From: Armatimonadetes bacterium UBA1398
GTDB taxonomy: Bacteria; Armatimonadota; Zipacnadia; UBA1398
Reading direction: 5' to 3'
Length of the DNA stretch: 15,237 bases
Assembly: GCA_002305165.1 (NCBI GenBank)
Contig: DBQI01000057.1
Coordinates: forward strand, 1-15,237
Made by a program: the position numbers and the translations under genes. The notes under the pieces were generated by a model. The model saw nothing but the letters and a program-made list of their open reading frames with translations, did not search any database and was not told the DNA's origin. Positions 8,335 to 15,171 of this stretch are shown in pieces. The stretch's first letter is position 1; the number at the start of each line of letters is the position of its first letter.

Positions 8335-8407
8335 GGGCACTCTGGGTGCCCATACATGGGCCTGTCACGTGCCTTCTGGAATGGTGCACAGTCTCTCTCA
8401 GACCTGT
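8335..8407 (-). promoter_or_regulatory. gyrB leader with competing hairpins
   Basis: On the gyrB-sense strand this leader can form an imperfect stem ACAG(G)TCT/AGACTGT (8388-8407), then GCCCAT/ATGGGC (8348-8361), and then GGGCAC/GTGCCC with a 5-nt loop (8335-8351). The last two share the same GGGC bases and cannot form together. The set lies 96-168 nt before the gyrB start, so it would be in a 5' untranslated region if the proposed promoter at 8435-8463 is used. A switch role is inference. Confidence 0.35.
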
Positions 8408-8434
8408 CTCGTGCAATGCTCTCCTGACTATTAC

Positions 8435-8463
8435 AGATTACCTGGAAACGCTTGGTACGTCAA
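8435..8463 (-). promoter_or_regulatory. Candidate sigma-70 promoter for gyrB-gyrA
   Basis: On the minus strand, TTGACG (8458-8463) and TAATCT (8435-8440) are separated by exactly 17 bp. The -35 matches the consensus at five of six positions. The -10 matches at three, including the first T, the second A and the last T, which matter most. Transcription would start near 8428 and leave a leader of about 190 nt before gyrB. Confidence 0.4.
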
Positions 8464-8683
8464 GCTTCAAGGGGGTACCGGCATACTCCTCCAGGGTGCC
8501 CCGTACCGTTGGTTCAAGCGCGGGCGGAGGCACCCTCAGGCGCCTCGGACGCGCGCTACCTCAGGGCCGAAATTCCGTTGGTGATCCAGTGCGCGTCCCA
8601 GCCGTAACCAGTCCGAGGATCGACGTCAGCGCAACGCGAGTTCCCATTGAGCGGTCGGTGGCCACACGCCCGATCCCTGCTGC

Positions 8684-8741
8684 GCCCGTGTGTGTACTTG
8701 CCCGTGTGTGGAGTTGCGTCTCGCGCGAGCGTCTCGCGTCC
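8684..8741. repeat. Two adjacent short tandem duplications
   Basis: A 16-bp unit is present twice head to tail (GCCCGTGTGTGTACTT at 8684-8699 and GCCCGTGTGTGGAGTT at 8700-8715, two differences). It is followed directly by a 13-bp unit twice (8716-8728 and 8729-8741, sharing GCGTCTCGCG). The second pair includes the palindrome CTCGCGCGAG (8720-8729). All of it is in non-coding DNA. Confidence 0.6.
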
Positions 8742-8884
8742 CCCGCGCGCCCCGCCAGGCCTCCTCTGGCAGTGCGGAAGGGAGCGTCTCAGGATGGCTT
8801 CGAGGCAAGCAGTTGAACTCAGTGTGTCTTGGCCGATGCAAATCTCGGGGGGAAAGGTAAACAGAAGCTCACATTGACGAGCCG

Positions 8885-10606
8885 TCAGGCCGAGGGGACG
8901 CTGCGGGCACCCACGGGTAGCTCGATCCACGCCCCGAGCCAGTACTCCGGCCCAAGGTCGCCGCCATCCTCCGAGACCGCCTTCACGCTCAGCGACCCCA
9001 TTGCCGCGTCGCGCTTCACAAGGGCTCGCGCTGGCACGAGGGAGTCCTTGGAGGCCAGCACGAACTGGGCTGCGGCGAAGTCCGACCCGCTCTCGGAGTC
9101 ACGAGCGGGCACGACGGCAGTATGCGCCGGAGGCGGCGCTACGCGTCTGGCTATGGAGTTGGAGTAGCGGTCCAACTCGGGGCCGAACCACCGGACACCC
9201 TCATCGATCCCCGCTACCCGAAGCATCTCGAGGAGCCCGAAGCCACCCTGAACCGTGCGAATGGCCGCAGGCGAGGTCAGGAGCGTGGGCGGTGGCTGCG
9301 GTCCCCTAGACCACGCCGCGGCGGTCTCAGGGGTGGCTAGACGAAAGGCGCTCACACCGCAGTGCAGCCTCGCCTCGCCGCGGCCAGCGGGGTCGGCGAG
9401 TGGCACGAGGGCGAGCACCCGCGCCGCGCGGTCATAGGCGCCCTCAGCAACGACCACGGCGGTGCACCGGTCCGCCTGCGGGCCGACTACCATGGCCCAG
9501 CCCAGTCGCGCCCCCGACTCGGCATGCACGAGAGGCAGGCCCGGATCGGCCGCCGATGTCTCGGGCTCGGGCTCCGCAGGGGGTTGGTCATCGGAGGCTG
9601 GCGGCGTGGGCTCGGCGTCGCTGTCGGCGCCAGCGAGCGCGGGCTCTCCCTCAAAGGGCATGGCACTACCGGCGGGGGGGGCATTGAGCACCCCTCGCAG
9701 CGCGTCAAGCCACCGGCGTGACATGTCCCCTACCCTTAGACCGAGGTTGCGCGCCGTCTCGGGATCCGCGGTTACGAGCAGTATCTCCCCTCCCATGATG
9801 TCAACCTCGCCCGCTTCCGCCCTCTCCTGCAGGCGTAGAGGGCCGTCGAGCCCGTAGTCAGCGACGAAGTCGTTGATCCGCTTGGCCGCGATGATGGCCC
9901 GCTCGTAGGGCGATAGCTCCAGACGGTAGCTGGTGATGCGGAAGACGGTGACATCGCCTACGACAACCTCGCCCACTTCCTGGCCTGCGGGTCGGTCCTC
10001 CCTAGCGCGAAAGTGGGGCTCGGGGGCGTAGTCATCGCTTTGGAGCGAGCACAGGGCGACGTTGGGTAGGAGCGCTTGGTCTCCCCGGATGGTTGGCTTC
10101 GGCCGCGCCAGGCTGTCCAGCGCGTCGGCCAGGCTCCCGCGCCAGCGGAGAGCGAGGGCCTGAGGCGACGAGCCGTTCAGCTTAGCGGTGTGCGGGTCTA
10201 CGACCACGAGGACCCGTCCGCGCCCCACGATCTGGACCGTATCACCGGTCTGGACGTGGATATCCTCCCCCGAGGCTCCTGCGGCCAGAAGGCCATTGAG
10301 CCTGTGGGCCATGAGGAGAGCCCGCTCATACGGGTCGAGGTGACAGTCGCCCGAGGCGCCCACCGAGGTGCGGATGCGCACGATCACATCGCCGCCGGCT
10401 ATGACCTCGCCCTCCGCGCGACTGCCCTGCGCCACCTCGCGCGCCGTGAAGTAGTCTATCTCGGGGCGGATGGACAGCTCAGTCGGGGTCGGGGCTCGCA
10501 TGGGGGGCGCTGGCCGCGCATCCACACTCAGGGATCGTGTCGCCAGGCCCGTGGCCACTACGGCCCCCAGGAGAGCGGATGAGAGAAGCGCCAGAACCCT
10601 CATCAT
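8885..10606 (-). CDS. Exported protein with two copies of an MscS-periplasmic-like domain
   Basis: A 573-residue protein of unknown function. The N-terminus (MMRVLALLSSALLGAVVATG) is a signal peptide or a single membrane anchor. Residues about 66-166 and 211-307 are two diverged copies of one domain, with matching L-x-PYERA...R-x-N, V/I-x-I-x-G-x-x-x-LLV, DP-x-TA and RW-x-x-x-L-x-D-x-L elements. From memory this pattern resembles the periplasmic domain in front of MscS-type channels in cyanobacteria and others (FSPEERA...R, then VTDADA), but no channel segment follows. A Pro/Glu/Asp-rich linker follows (about 310-355) and then an unrecognised C-terminal region (about 360-573). I chose the ATG at 10606, which has GAGGGG seven bases upstream; a TTG at 10633 would add nine charged residues. 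It is separated from the upstream gene by a hairpin and a likely promoter. Confidence 0.8.
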   Translation of the reverse strand: MMRVLALLSSALLGAVVATGLATRSLSVDARPAPPMRAPTPTELSIRPEIDYFTAREVAQGSRAEGEVIAGGDVIVRIRTSVGASGDCHLDPYERALLMAHRLNGLLAAGASGEDIHVQTGDTVQIVGRGRVLVVVDPHTAKLNGSSPQALALRWRGSLADALDSLARPKPTIRGDQALLPNVALCSLQSDDYAPEPHFRAREDRPAGQEVGEVVVGDVTVFRITSYRLELSPYERAIIAAKRINDFVADYGLDGPLRLQERAEAGEVDIMGGEILLVTADPETARNLGLRVGDMSRRWLDALRGVLNAPPAGSAMPFEGEPALAGADSDAEPTPPASDDQPPAEPEPETSAADPGLPLVHAESGARLGWAMVVGPQADRCTAVVVAEGAYDRAARVLALVPLADPAGRGEARLHCGVSAFRLATPETAAAWSRGPQPPPTLLTSPAAIRTVQGGFGLLEMLRVAGIDEGVRWFGPELDRYSNSIARRVAPPPAHTAVVPARDSESGSDFAAAQFVLASKDSLVPARALVKRDAAMGSLSVKAVSEDGGDLGPEYWLGAWIELPVGARSVPSA

Positions 10607-10671
10607 CCTGCGACCCCTCTTCTCGTCAGGCAATCAGCCCAGCGGAGCGAGCGAAACACGTTGATCGGCGT

Positions 10672-10711
10672 CATATACCAGTAGTATGGCGTCGAAATGG
10701 TCGCCGGACAA
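10672..10711 (-). promoter_or_regulatory. Candidate promoter of the duplicated-domain gene
   Basis: On the minus strand TTGTCC (10706-10711) and CATACT (10683-10688) are 17 bp apart, each with four of six consensus matches. Just downstream is a second possible -10, TGGTATATG, of extended -10 form (TATATG at 10672-10677). The site sits between the upstream gene's terminal hairpin and the start at 10606, giving a leader of about 65-75 nt. Confidence 0.4.
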
Positions 10712-10752
10712 GTGGGGACGGGAGCGGATGCACGATCTGACGCATGGCAGAT

Positions 10753-10793
10753 GCGCCGCGCCCGCGTCGCCGAGAGGCGGCGGGCAGCGGCGC
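10753..10793 (-). terminator. Strong GC hairpin after the small unknown gene
   Basis: A 41-nt inverted repeat with outer stem GCGCCGC/GCGGCGC (7 bp), then GCCC/GGGC (4 bp), and inner GTCGCC/GGCGGC (6 bp, one G-T pair) around a GAGA loop, with a small bulge. It begins 32 nt after the stop codon at 10825. No T tract follows on the minus strand. It is best read as the end of the transcript from 10825-11334. Confidence 0.55.
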
Positions 10794-10824
10794 GCTGTCC
10801 GCTTGCGTCGGTAGACTGGGAAGG

Positions 10825-11334
10825 CTAGGGCACGCGGCTACGGATGGGGTGCTGGCCGGCCTCACCGGACGAGCCCCTGACCACTCGCGCCTCCGTCCCC
10901 CAGCGGGCGCGAGCCATGTCGTTCGAGCTCACGTAGAACTCGGATGACGCCGAGGAGTCCGGCTCATCGGCGTCACAGGCCAGATCAACGAAGAACACGT
11001 CCTCCTCGATCTCCCGAATGGGCAGAGCCCAGCGGCGCCTTGCGGTGGCTATGGCGGCGCGGACCCGCCTCCTGAGTAACGAGAGCTCCCGCACCGAGAA
11101 CTCGTCCTCCTGGCCCATGGGAGCGAGGGCGAGGCCGATCCGTATGCGATCTAGCGCCTCGGGCTCAAGCTCGGACACGTACTCCATCCAGTGCTTCGCG
11201 CTGCTTCGCCCTCGCGCATGGGATAGGAAAAAAGTCATCACGCGGGCAACTCGGCCTGTCGGGGCCCTCTGCGCATCCGGCACTAACACCGGCAGCCAGC
11301 GCTGGAGGACCAGATTGTGGGTCGACGACATCAT
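10825..11334 (-). CDS. Conserved-looking hypothetical protein
   Basis: A 169-residue cytoplasmic-looking protein that I do not recognise. It has no signal peptide or membrane segment. The centre (about residues 60-110) is likely helical and basic (SLLRRRVRAAIATARRRW), followed by an acidic stretch (EIEEDVFFVDLACDADEPD) and a basic tail. The start is one of two adjacent ATGs at 11334 and 11331, with GGAG eight bases before the first; an upstream ATG at 11358 lacks such a site. It lies 135 bp downstream of aroB on the same strand and is closed by a hairpin, so it may be the last gene of the pilQ-aroK-aroB transcript. There is no evidence for a shikimate role. GC-rich third positions agree with its being real. 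Confidence 0.65.
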   Translation of the reverse strand: MMSSTHNLVLQRWLPVLVPDAQRAPTGRVARVMTFFLSHARGRSSAKHWMEYVSELEPEALDRIRIGLALAPMGQEDEFSVRELSLLRRRVRAAIATARRRWALPIREIEEDVFFVDLACDADEPDSSASSEFYVSSNDMARARWGTEARVVRGSSGEAGQHPIRSRVP

Positions 11335-11405
11335 CGGTCCCTCTCCGTGTGGGGTCACTTGGAGTAGCCACGAGCGCCGTCAGTGAACAGGCGCGTCCCC
11401 GTGGC

Positions 11406-11425
11406 CATACCGATGATTCATACCG
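11406..11425. repeat. Direct repeat CATACCG, 13-bp spacing
   Basis: CATACCG occurs at 11406-11412 and again at 11419-11425 in the gap between aroB and the next gene. Such pairs can be operator half-sites, but the spacing is not a whole helical turn (about 10.5 bp) and no regulator is implied. Confidence 0.25.
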
Positions 11426-11469
11426 TCAGACGGGACGCGTAGTTCAACGGCCCCGCTACCCATGGCGAG

Positions 11470-12564
11470 CTACCCAACCAGCTCTCGTAGTACGCGCACC
11501 ACCGTGCGCTGGGGCACTTCGGGCGTCACGGTAACCTTGCCAACGTCGATGGGCAGGACCCACCGCACACGCCCCCGCTCCGTCTTCTTGTCGTGGCTGA
11601 TCGCCTGCAGCAACTCGTCCGCATCGAGGCCCGGCGCGGCGGTGGGGAGGCCCACTCGCCCCATCGCCGCCCGCACATGATCGACCACCGACCCGTCGCA
11701 GACGCCCATGCGAGCACCGACCATTGCCGCCCCGACCATACCGATGGCCACAGCCTCACCATGCCGGTAGCGGCGGTAGCCGCCGACCTTCTCGATAGCG
11801 TGACCAATGGTGTGACCGAAGTTGAGGGTCGCCCGGAGTCCCGCCTCGCGCTCATCAGCCTTGACAACCGCGGCCTTGATGCGGCAGCTTCCAGCCACGA
11901 TCTCGCCGAGAGCAGCGGGGTCCGCAGAGAGCGCATGTTCGCTGAGTGACTGCACCTGTGCCAAGTACATCCCGTCCGCGATGAAGCCATGCTTCAGGGC
12001 CTCGGCCAGACCGCAGCGGATCTCACGACGCGGCAGGCTGCCCAGCGTCAGAGGGTCGCAGACAACGAGCCGCGGCTGGTGGAAGGCGCCGACCAGGTTC
12101 TTCCCCTCCGGGAGGTTGACGCCCGTCTTGCCACCCACCGAGGAGTCGACCTGGGCCAACAGCGTCGTGGGCAGTTGGACGAAGTCGACCCCGCGCGCGT
12201 ACGAGGCGGCCACGAACCCCGCCAGATCCCCCGCAACGCCGCCACCCAGAGACAGCACCAGGCCATCGCGCGCCATTCCCTCCGCGGCCAGATCACGGAG
12301 CAGTCGGCCAGCGGTCGCCCAGGTCTTGGACGGCTCGCCAGACCGGAAGGTGAGCCCACTGCATGACCCGGTCGGACGCAGAGCAGTCTGTACCGCGGCG
12401 CCATACAGCCCCCAGACGCGCTCGTCTGCGATGCAGAAGACCGGCCCACCGCGCCATAGTGGCGCAAGCTCCTCGCCGAGCCGATCGAGCGCTCCTGCTC
12501 CGACAAGGATGTCGTAGCTGCGGCCTCCCAGGTCTACGGGGAGTCTATCCACCGGCACGCACAT
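11470..12564 (-). CDS. aroB: 3-dehydroquinate synthase
   Basis: A 364-residue NAD- and metal-dependent enzyme that converts DAHP to 3-dehydroquinate, step 2 of the shikimate pathway to aromatic amino acids. The family hallmarks are all present: GEPSKT (76-81), LSLGGGVAGDLAGF (105-117), LPTTLLAQVDSSVGGKTGVN (131-150), and the presumed metal ligands E188 in LAEALKHG, H251 in NFGHTIGHA and H268 in RHGEAVAIG. Length is normal. I chose the ATG at 12564, which overlaps the end of aroK by 20 bp and has AAGGGG almost touching it, suggesting translational coupling. An ATG at 12597 would add 11 residues without a ribosome binding site. It acts in the cytoplasm and is paired with aroK, which catalyses step 5 of the same pathway. 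Confidence 0.97.
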   Translation of the reverse strand: MCVPVDRLPVDLGGRSYDILVGAGALDRLGEELAPLWRGGPVFCIADERVWGLYGAAVQTALRPTGSCSGLTFRSGEPSKTWATAGRLLRDLAAEGMARDGLVLSLGGGVAGDLAGFVAASYARGVDFVQLPTTLLAQVDSSVGGKTGVNLPEGKNLVGAFHQPRLVVCDPLTLGSLPRREIRCGLAEALKHGFIADGMYLAQVQSLSEHALSADPAALGEIVAGSCRIKAAVVKADEREAGLRATLNFGHTIGHAIEKVGGYRRYRHGEAVAIGMVGAAMVGARMGVCDGSVVDHVRAAMGRVGLPTAAPGLDADELLQAISHDKKTERGRVRWVLPIDVGKVTVTPEVPQRTVVRVLRELVG

Positions 12565-13078
12565 CCCCCTTGTGTGGCTGAAGCCGCCGGTACGCATCGC
12601 ACACCAACTGCGCAGTCGCCTCCAAGCCCCCGGTCGACTCGACCGTCGCGTCCGCCATGGCGTACCTCTCGGCGCGTTCCGCTAGCAGGGCTTCCACTCG
12701 ACTCCGGTCGAGCTGACCGGCAAGCAGGGGGCGTGACGCGTCATGCCGCGTCCGCTCCATGATAACCTCCACTGGGGCAGTGAGGCATACGACCAAGCCC
12801 GATGCACGCATGATCTCCCAGTTGCGATCCGCCAGCACCACGCCCCCGCCGCAGGCAACCACGGCGGGAACAGCCTGCTTGGCGACCTCCTCAAGCGCGC
12901 TGGTCTCCGCCACGCGAAATGGGGCCTCGCCGCGGGTCGAGAACCATTTCGCGATCGTCATGCCTAGGCTGGCCTCGATGCGGGCATCGAGGTCGATGAA
13001 CTCCCGCCCCAGGAGGCGCGCCGCAGCCGCTCCGACGCACGACTTGCCAGTTCCCATGAAGCCGACAAGGAAGAGCAT
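12545..13078 (-). CDS. aroK: Shikimate kinase
   Basis: A 177-residue NMP-kinase-fold enzyme that phosphorylates shikimate at the 3-position with ATP, step 5 of the shikimate pathway. Walker A is GFMGTGKS (6-13). Shikimate-binding residues are visible as D31 in DLDARIE, R55 in PFRVAE and the CGGG loop (76-79). The lid arginine is in SRPLL (R116), and R138 in ERY is the usual adenine-side arginine. Length is normal. The ATG at 13078 is the only good start; its GGAGGG lies about 14 bases upstream, which is long. The gene follows pilQ by 90 bp, with a hairpin between, and its 3' end overlaps aroB. Confidence 0.97.
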   Translation of the reverse strand: MLFLVGFMGTGKSCVGAAAARLLGREFIDLDARIEASLGMTIAKWFSTRGEAPFRVAETSALEEVAKQAVPAVVACGGGVVLADRNWEIMRASGLVVCLTAPVEVIMERTRHDASRPLLAGQLDRSRVEALLAERAERYAMADATVESTGGLEATAQLVCDAYRRLQPHKGDVRAGG

Positions 13079-13106
13079 GGTCAGTCTCGATCCCTCCGAG
13101 ACGACG

Positions 13107-13137
13107 AACTGGGACGGGCAAGGCGCCCGTCCCAGTT
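13107..13137 (-). terminator. Hairpin between pilQ and aroK
   Basis: AACTGGGACGGGC (13107-13119) and its exact reverse complement (13125-13137) surround a 5-nt loop. It begins 31 nt after the pilQ stop and ends about 8 nt before the aroK ribosome binding site. No T tract follows. It may end or weaken pilQ transcripts, or separate pilQ and aroK expression by RNA processing. Its closeness to aroK leaves no room for a separate aroK promoter beyond it. Confidence 0.55.
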
Positions 13138-13168
13138 TACACTACCGACTCTAGCCGAGATCGCGATC

Positions 13169-15049
13169 CTAGAGGTCTAGCGGCTCGTCGAAGTCACGAA
13201 CTACGCGCGGGGTGACGAACCACAGAAGCTCGGAGTCCTGAGTTGACTTGGCGTGCCCCTTGAAGAGGTCGCCCAAGATGGGGATGTCACCGAGCCCAGG
13301 AACCTTGAACTCCTGGTCATCGAGCCGCCGCCGGCTCATGCCGCCTAGCACCACGGTCTGCCCGTCCTTGACTCGAACGATGGTCTCGAACATGCGCTCG
13401 ACCGTGCCGTAGGTGACGGTCTCGAAGTCGCCGCTACCCGCGGTCACACGCCGACCCAGCTCGGAGAACTCGGGTGTGAGATACATAGTTACCGAGTTGT
13501 CCGCGTTGATGCGCGGCATCACGGAGAGGTAGGTGCCCGTCTCGACCTCGTCGCCCTCTTCCCAAGTGATGATGATGTTGCCACCGATGTCGGTGTCACG
13601 AGTGGGAACGAAGGTTGGGATGGTCTCGGTCAGCTCAATGTAGGCATAGGTGTTGTTCATAGCCAGGATATGGGGCGAGCTCACGATCTCGCCGCGCTGG
13701 TCGGTGAACAGGGCCTGGAAGAGAAGCCGGAAGTCACCGTCGACGAATCCGATGGCCAGGTTACCGCCAACGTCGCCGCCATACTGCGCCGACATCGAGA
13801 AGTTCGGGCCGCCAATGGCCCAGTTCGCGCCAACGTTGTCCTCGCCAGTGAAGGTGACGTCGACGACCTGCACCTCGATAACGACCTGCTTCGCCGGCTT
13901 GTCGATCTCGCGGAGGACTTCGATCATGTCGTCGATGGCCTCAGGCGTGCCGCGCAGGATGAGGGCATTGAGCTCGGCTACACCGATGACGCCAACCAGG
14001 CCCTGAGGTCGCAGCATGTAGCCGCCGCCTCCGCCATAGCCACCACCGTAGCCGCCACCGCCATAGCCGCCTCCATAGCCACCTCCGCCGTAGCCGCCGC
14101 CATAGCCGCCACCGCCGTAGCCGCCGCGACCGCCTCCGCCGTAGCCGCCACCACCATAGCCGCCGTACTGCTCGAAGCTGTCTCCGTAGCCACCGGCGGA
14201 CGCCATGCTGTAGAACGAGTCGTCGAAGAAGCGGTTGCGATCAGTGGACACAGTGGGCACGCGGGGAGACTGTGGGTAGGGAGCCTTGCCGTGCAACGCC
14301 CTGCGGATGTCCTTGTGAGGCAGTCCGTTCGGGCCTGCGAGTTCACGGTAGTAGTCCATGGTCGGCCGCAGAGTGATGCCACCGCACATGTCCGCTACCT
14401 GGCTGGGCTGGATGAACTTGCACTCATAGGTCCGTATGATGATCTCATCGTCAGGACCAAGGCCGACCGACGACGACCCACCCGTGTTCGACCCCGTGAG
14501 GGGACTTACCGTAGTGAAGTCCGGCACGGCGCGGAGCTCTGGGCTATCGGGGCCCGACACGCTCCGCGAGCCGCCAGGCTGCACCATGAGCACACCATCA
14601 TCATCCTTGACAGTCAAGGGTGGCTCAGACTGAGCCGCCACCATCTGGATGATGTCGCGCGCCGAGCGGCCACGGACCTGGATGTAGCCCAGGTGGCCCT
14701 CGCAGTTGTCGCCAACGATGACGTCGAGACCCGTCATTTCCGCGAGGTTACGGATGACCTCAACGGAGCTGATGTCCATGGCCTCGACATCCAGGGGGTC
14801 CTCCGGCCCGATAGCGGGGCTCGAGGCCGCCTCCCGCGAGAGGATCTGCAGGCTGCCGCTCATCGCGCTGTCGACAGCGGGAACCTCCGCGCCCTCGCCC
14901 TCGATGGGTGGGGCGATTCGGCTTGCCTCCAAGGCTCCTTCGAGATCCGTTCCCTGGGCCCATACCGCGCCGGCTAGCGCGGAGATTGCTACCGCGCAGA
15001 CCACCAGGCGCCAGAGGCCATTGGCCGTGCCCATGCTCATGTGTCCCAC
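13169..15049 (-). CDS. pilQ: Type IV pilus secretin with Gly/Tyr-rich insert
   Basis: A 626-residue outer-membrane secretin, the channel through which type IV pili leave the cell. A signal peptide ends near VWA (residue 31). An STN/N-domain-like region is at about 86-157 (ISSVEVIRNLAEMTGLDVIV). A second N domain starts at about 202 (IIIRTYECKFIQPSQVADM) and is interrupted by 50 residues of only Gly, Tyr and one Arg (295-344), then resumes with LNALILRGTPEAIDDMI. The secretin beta-barrel region (about 390-620) includes the signature VPGLGDIPILGDLF (583-596). I chose the GTG at 15049 because GGGGAGG lies eight bases upstream; ATGs at 15040 and 15034 lack such a site, and the GTG at 15106 adds 19 non-signal residues. 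No AMIN domain is seen. The following aroK and aroB support pilQ over a type II gspD, which I cannot fully exclude. Confidence 0.9.
   Translation of the reverse strand: MGHMSMGTANGLWRLVVCAVAISALAGAVWAQGTDLEGALEASRIAPPIEGEGAEVPAVDSAMSGSLQILSREAASSPAIGPEDPLDVEAMDISSVEVIRNLAEMTGLDVIVGDNCEGHLGYIQVRGRSARDIIQMVAAQSEPPLTVKDDDGVLMVQPGGSRSVSGPDSPELRAVPDFTTVSPLTGSNTGGSSSVGLGPDDEIIIRTYECKFIQPSQVADMCGGITLRPTMDYYRELAGPNGLPHKDIRRALHGKAPYPQSPRVPTVSTDRNRFFDDSFYSMASAGGYGDSFEQYGGYGGGGYGGGGRGGYGGGGYGGGYGGGGYGGGYGGGGYGGGYGGGGGYMLRPQGLVGVIGVAELNALILRGTPEAIDDMIEVLREIDKPAKQVVIEVQVVDVTFTGEDNVGANWAIGGPNFSMSAQYGGDVGGNLAIGFVDGDFRLLFQALFTDQRGEIVSSPHILAMNNTYAYIELTETIPTFVPTRDTDIGGNIIITWEEGDEVETGTYLSVMPRINADNSVTMYLTPEFSELGRRVTAGSGDFETVTYGTVERMFETIVRVKDGQTVVLGGMSRRRLDDQEFKVPGLGDIPILGDLFKGHAKSTQDSELLWFVTPRVVRDFDEPLDL
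14018..14167 (-). repeat. Gly/Tyr low-complexity repeat within pilQ
   Basis: Fifty in-frame codons with composition 38 Gly, 11 Tyr and 1 Arg. The core is three copies of a nine-residue unit, YGGGGYGGG (27 bp each). Gly and Tyr codons vary in their third base between units, so it is not a fresh slippage product. Confidence 0.9.
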
Positions 15050-15066
15050 TGAATGATCCTCCCCGT

Positions 15067-15091
15067 GGACCGCTCGGTGCCCGACCGGTCC
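15067..15091 (-). promoter_or_regulatory. Hairpin in the pilQ leader
   Basis: A 25-nt inverted repeat: GGACCG/CGGTCC (6 bp), one mismatch, TCGG/CCGA (4 bp) and a 3-nt loop. It ends just before the GGGGAGG ribosome binding site of pilQ. It could be the end of the upstream gene's transcript or a translation-control element. Confidence 0.4.
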
Positions 15092-15171
15092 AGGTTGTGC
15101 CCGCACTTATCTTAGCGACGGCGCAGGAAAGCCCTCCCTACGCCACTCGCATTCCTTGACTCCTCGACCGG

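Larger units (their letters stand above)
8240..8884. other. 645-bp intergenic region between gyrB and the duplicated-domain gene
   Basis: I see no convincing gene here. Reading frames exist on both strands (plus 8265-8816; minus 8556-8930), but they lack ribosome binding sites and family motifs and are rich in Arg, Cys and Trp, unlike the neighbours. The gyrB-proximal third holds a candidate promoter (8435-8463) and hairpins (8335-8407). The distal part holds the 3' flank of the gene ending at 8885, with no clear terminator, and a small block of tandem duplications at 8684-8741. No tRNA-like cloverleaf or cluster of DnaA boxes was found by eye. Confidence 0.6.

Noticed and set aside
8366..8371. 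CACGTG palindrome in the gyrB leader as an operator
   Set aside because: A single 6-bp palindrome is expected by chance in GC-rich DNA, and there is no second copy nearby.
8265..8816. 183-codon plus-strand frame in the gyrB upstream region
   Set aside because: It has no ribosome binding site, no family motif and an odd composition (many Trp, Cys and Arg), and it overlaps the likely gyrB promoter and leader. The third-position base use is not that of the neighbours.
8240..8884. Replication origin next to gyrB
   Set aside because: gyrB often lies near dnaA and oriC, but there is no dnaA, dnaN or recF here and no TTATNCACA cluster or AT-rich unwinding stretch.
8556..8930. 124-codon minus-strand frame overlapping the end of the duplicated-domain gene
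   Set aside because: There is no ATG in the part outside the neighbour and no ribosome binding site. The last 24 codons look more coding-like by third-base GC, but that is too little to call a gene or gene remnant.
14018..14167. The Gly/Tyr codon repeat read as a CRISPR-like or satellite array
   Set aside because: It is in frame, without unique spacers, and the unit variation is in third codon positions, so it is a protein repeat.
13670..14977. 435-codon plus-strand frame opposite pilQ, rich in Ala and Val
   Set aside because: It is a mirror of the pilQ coding strand in a GC-rich genome; the Ala-rich stretch is just the complement of Gly codons. The secretin motifs decide in favour of the minus strand.
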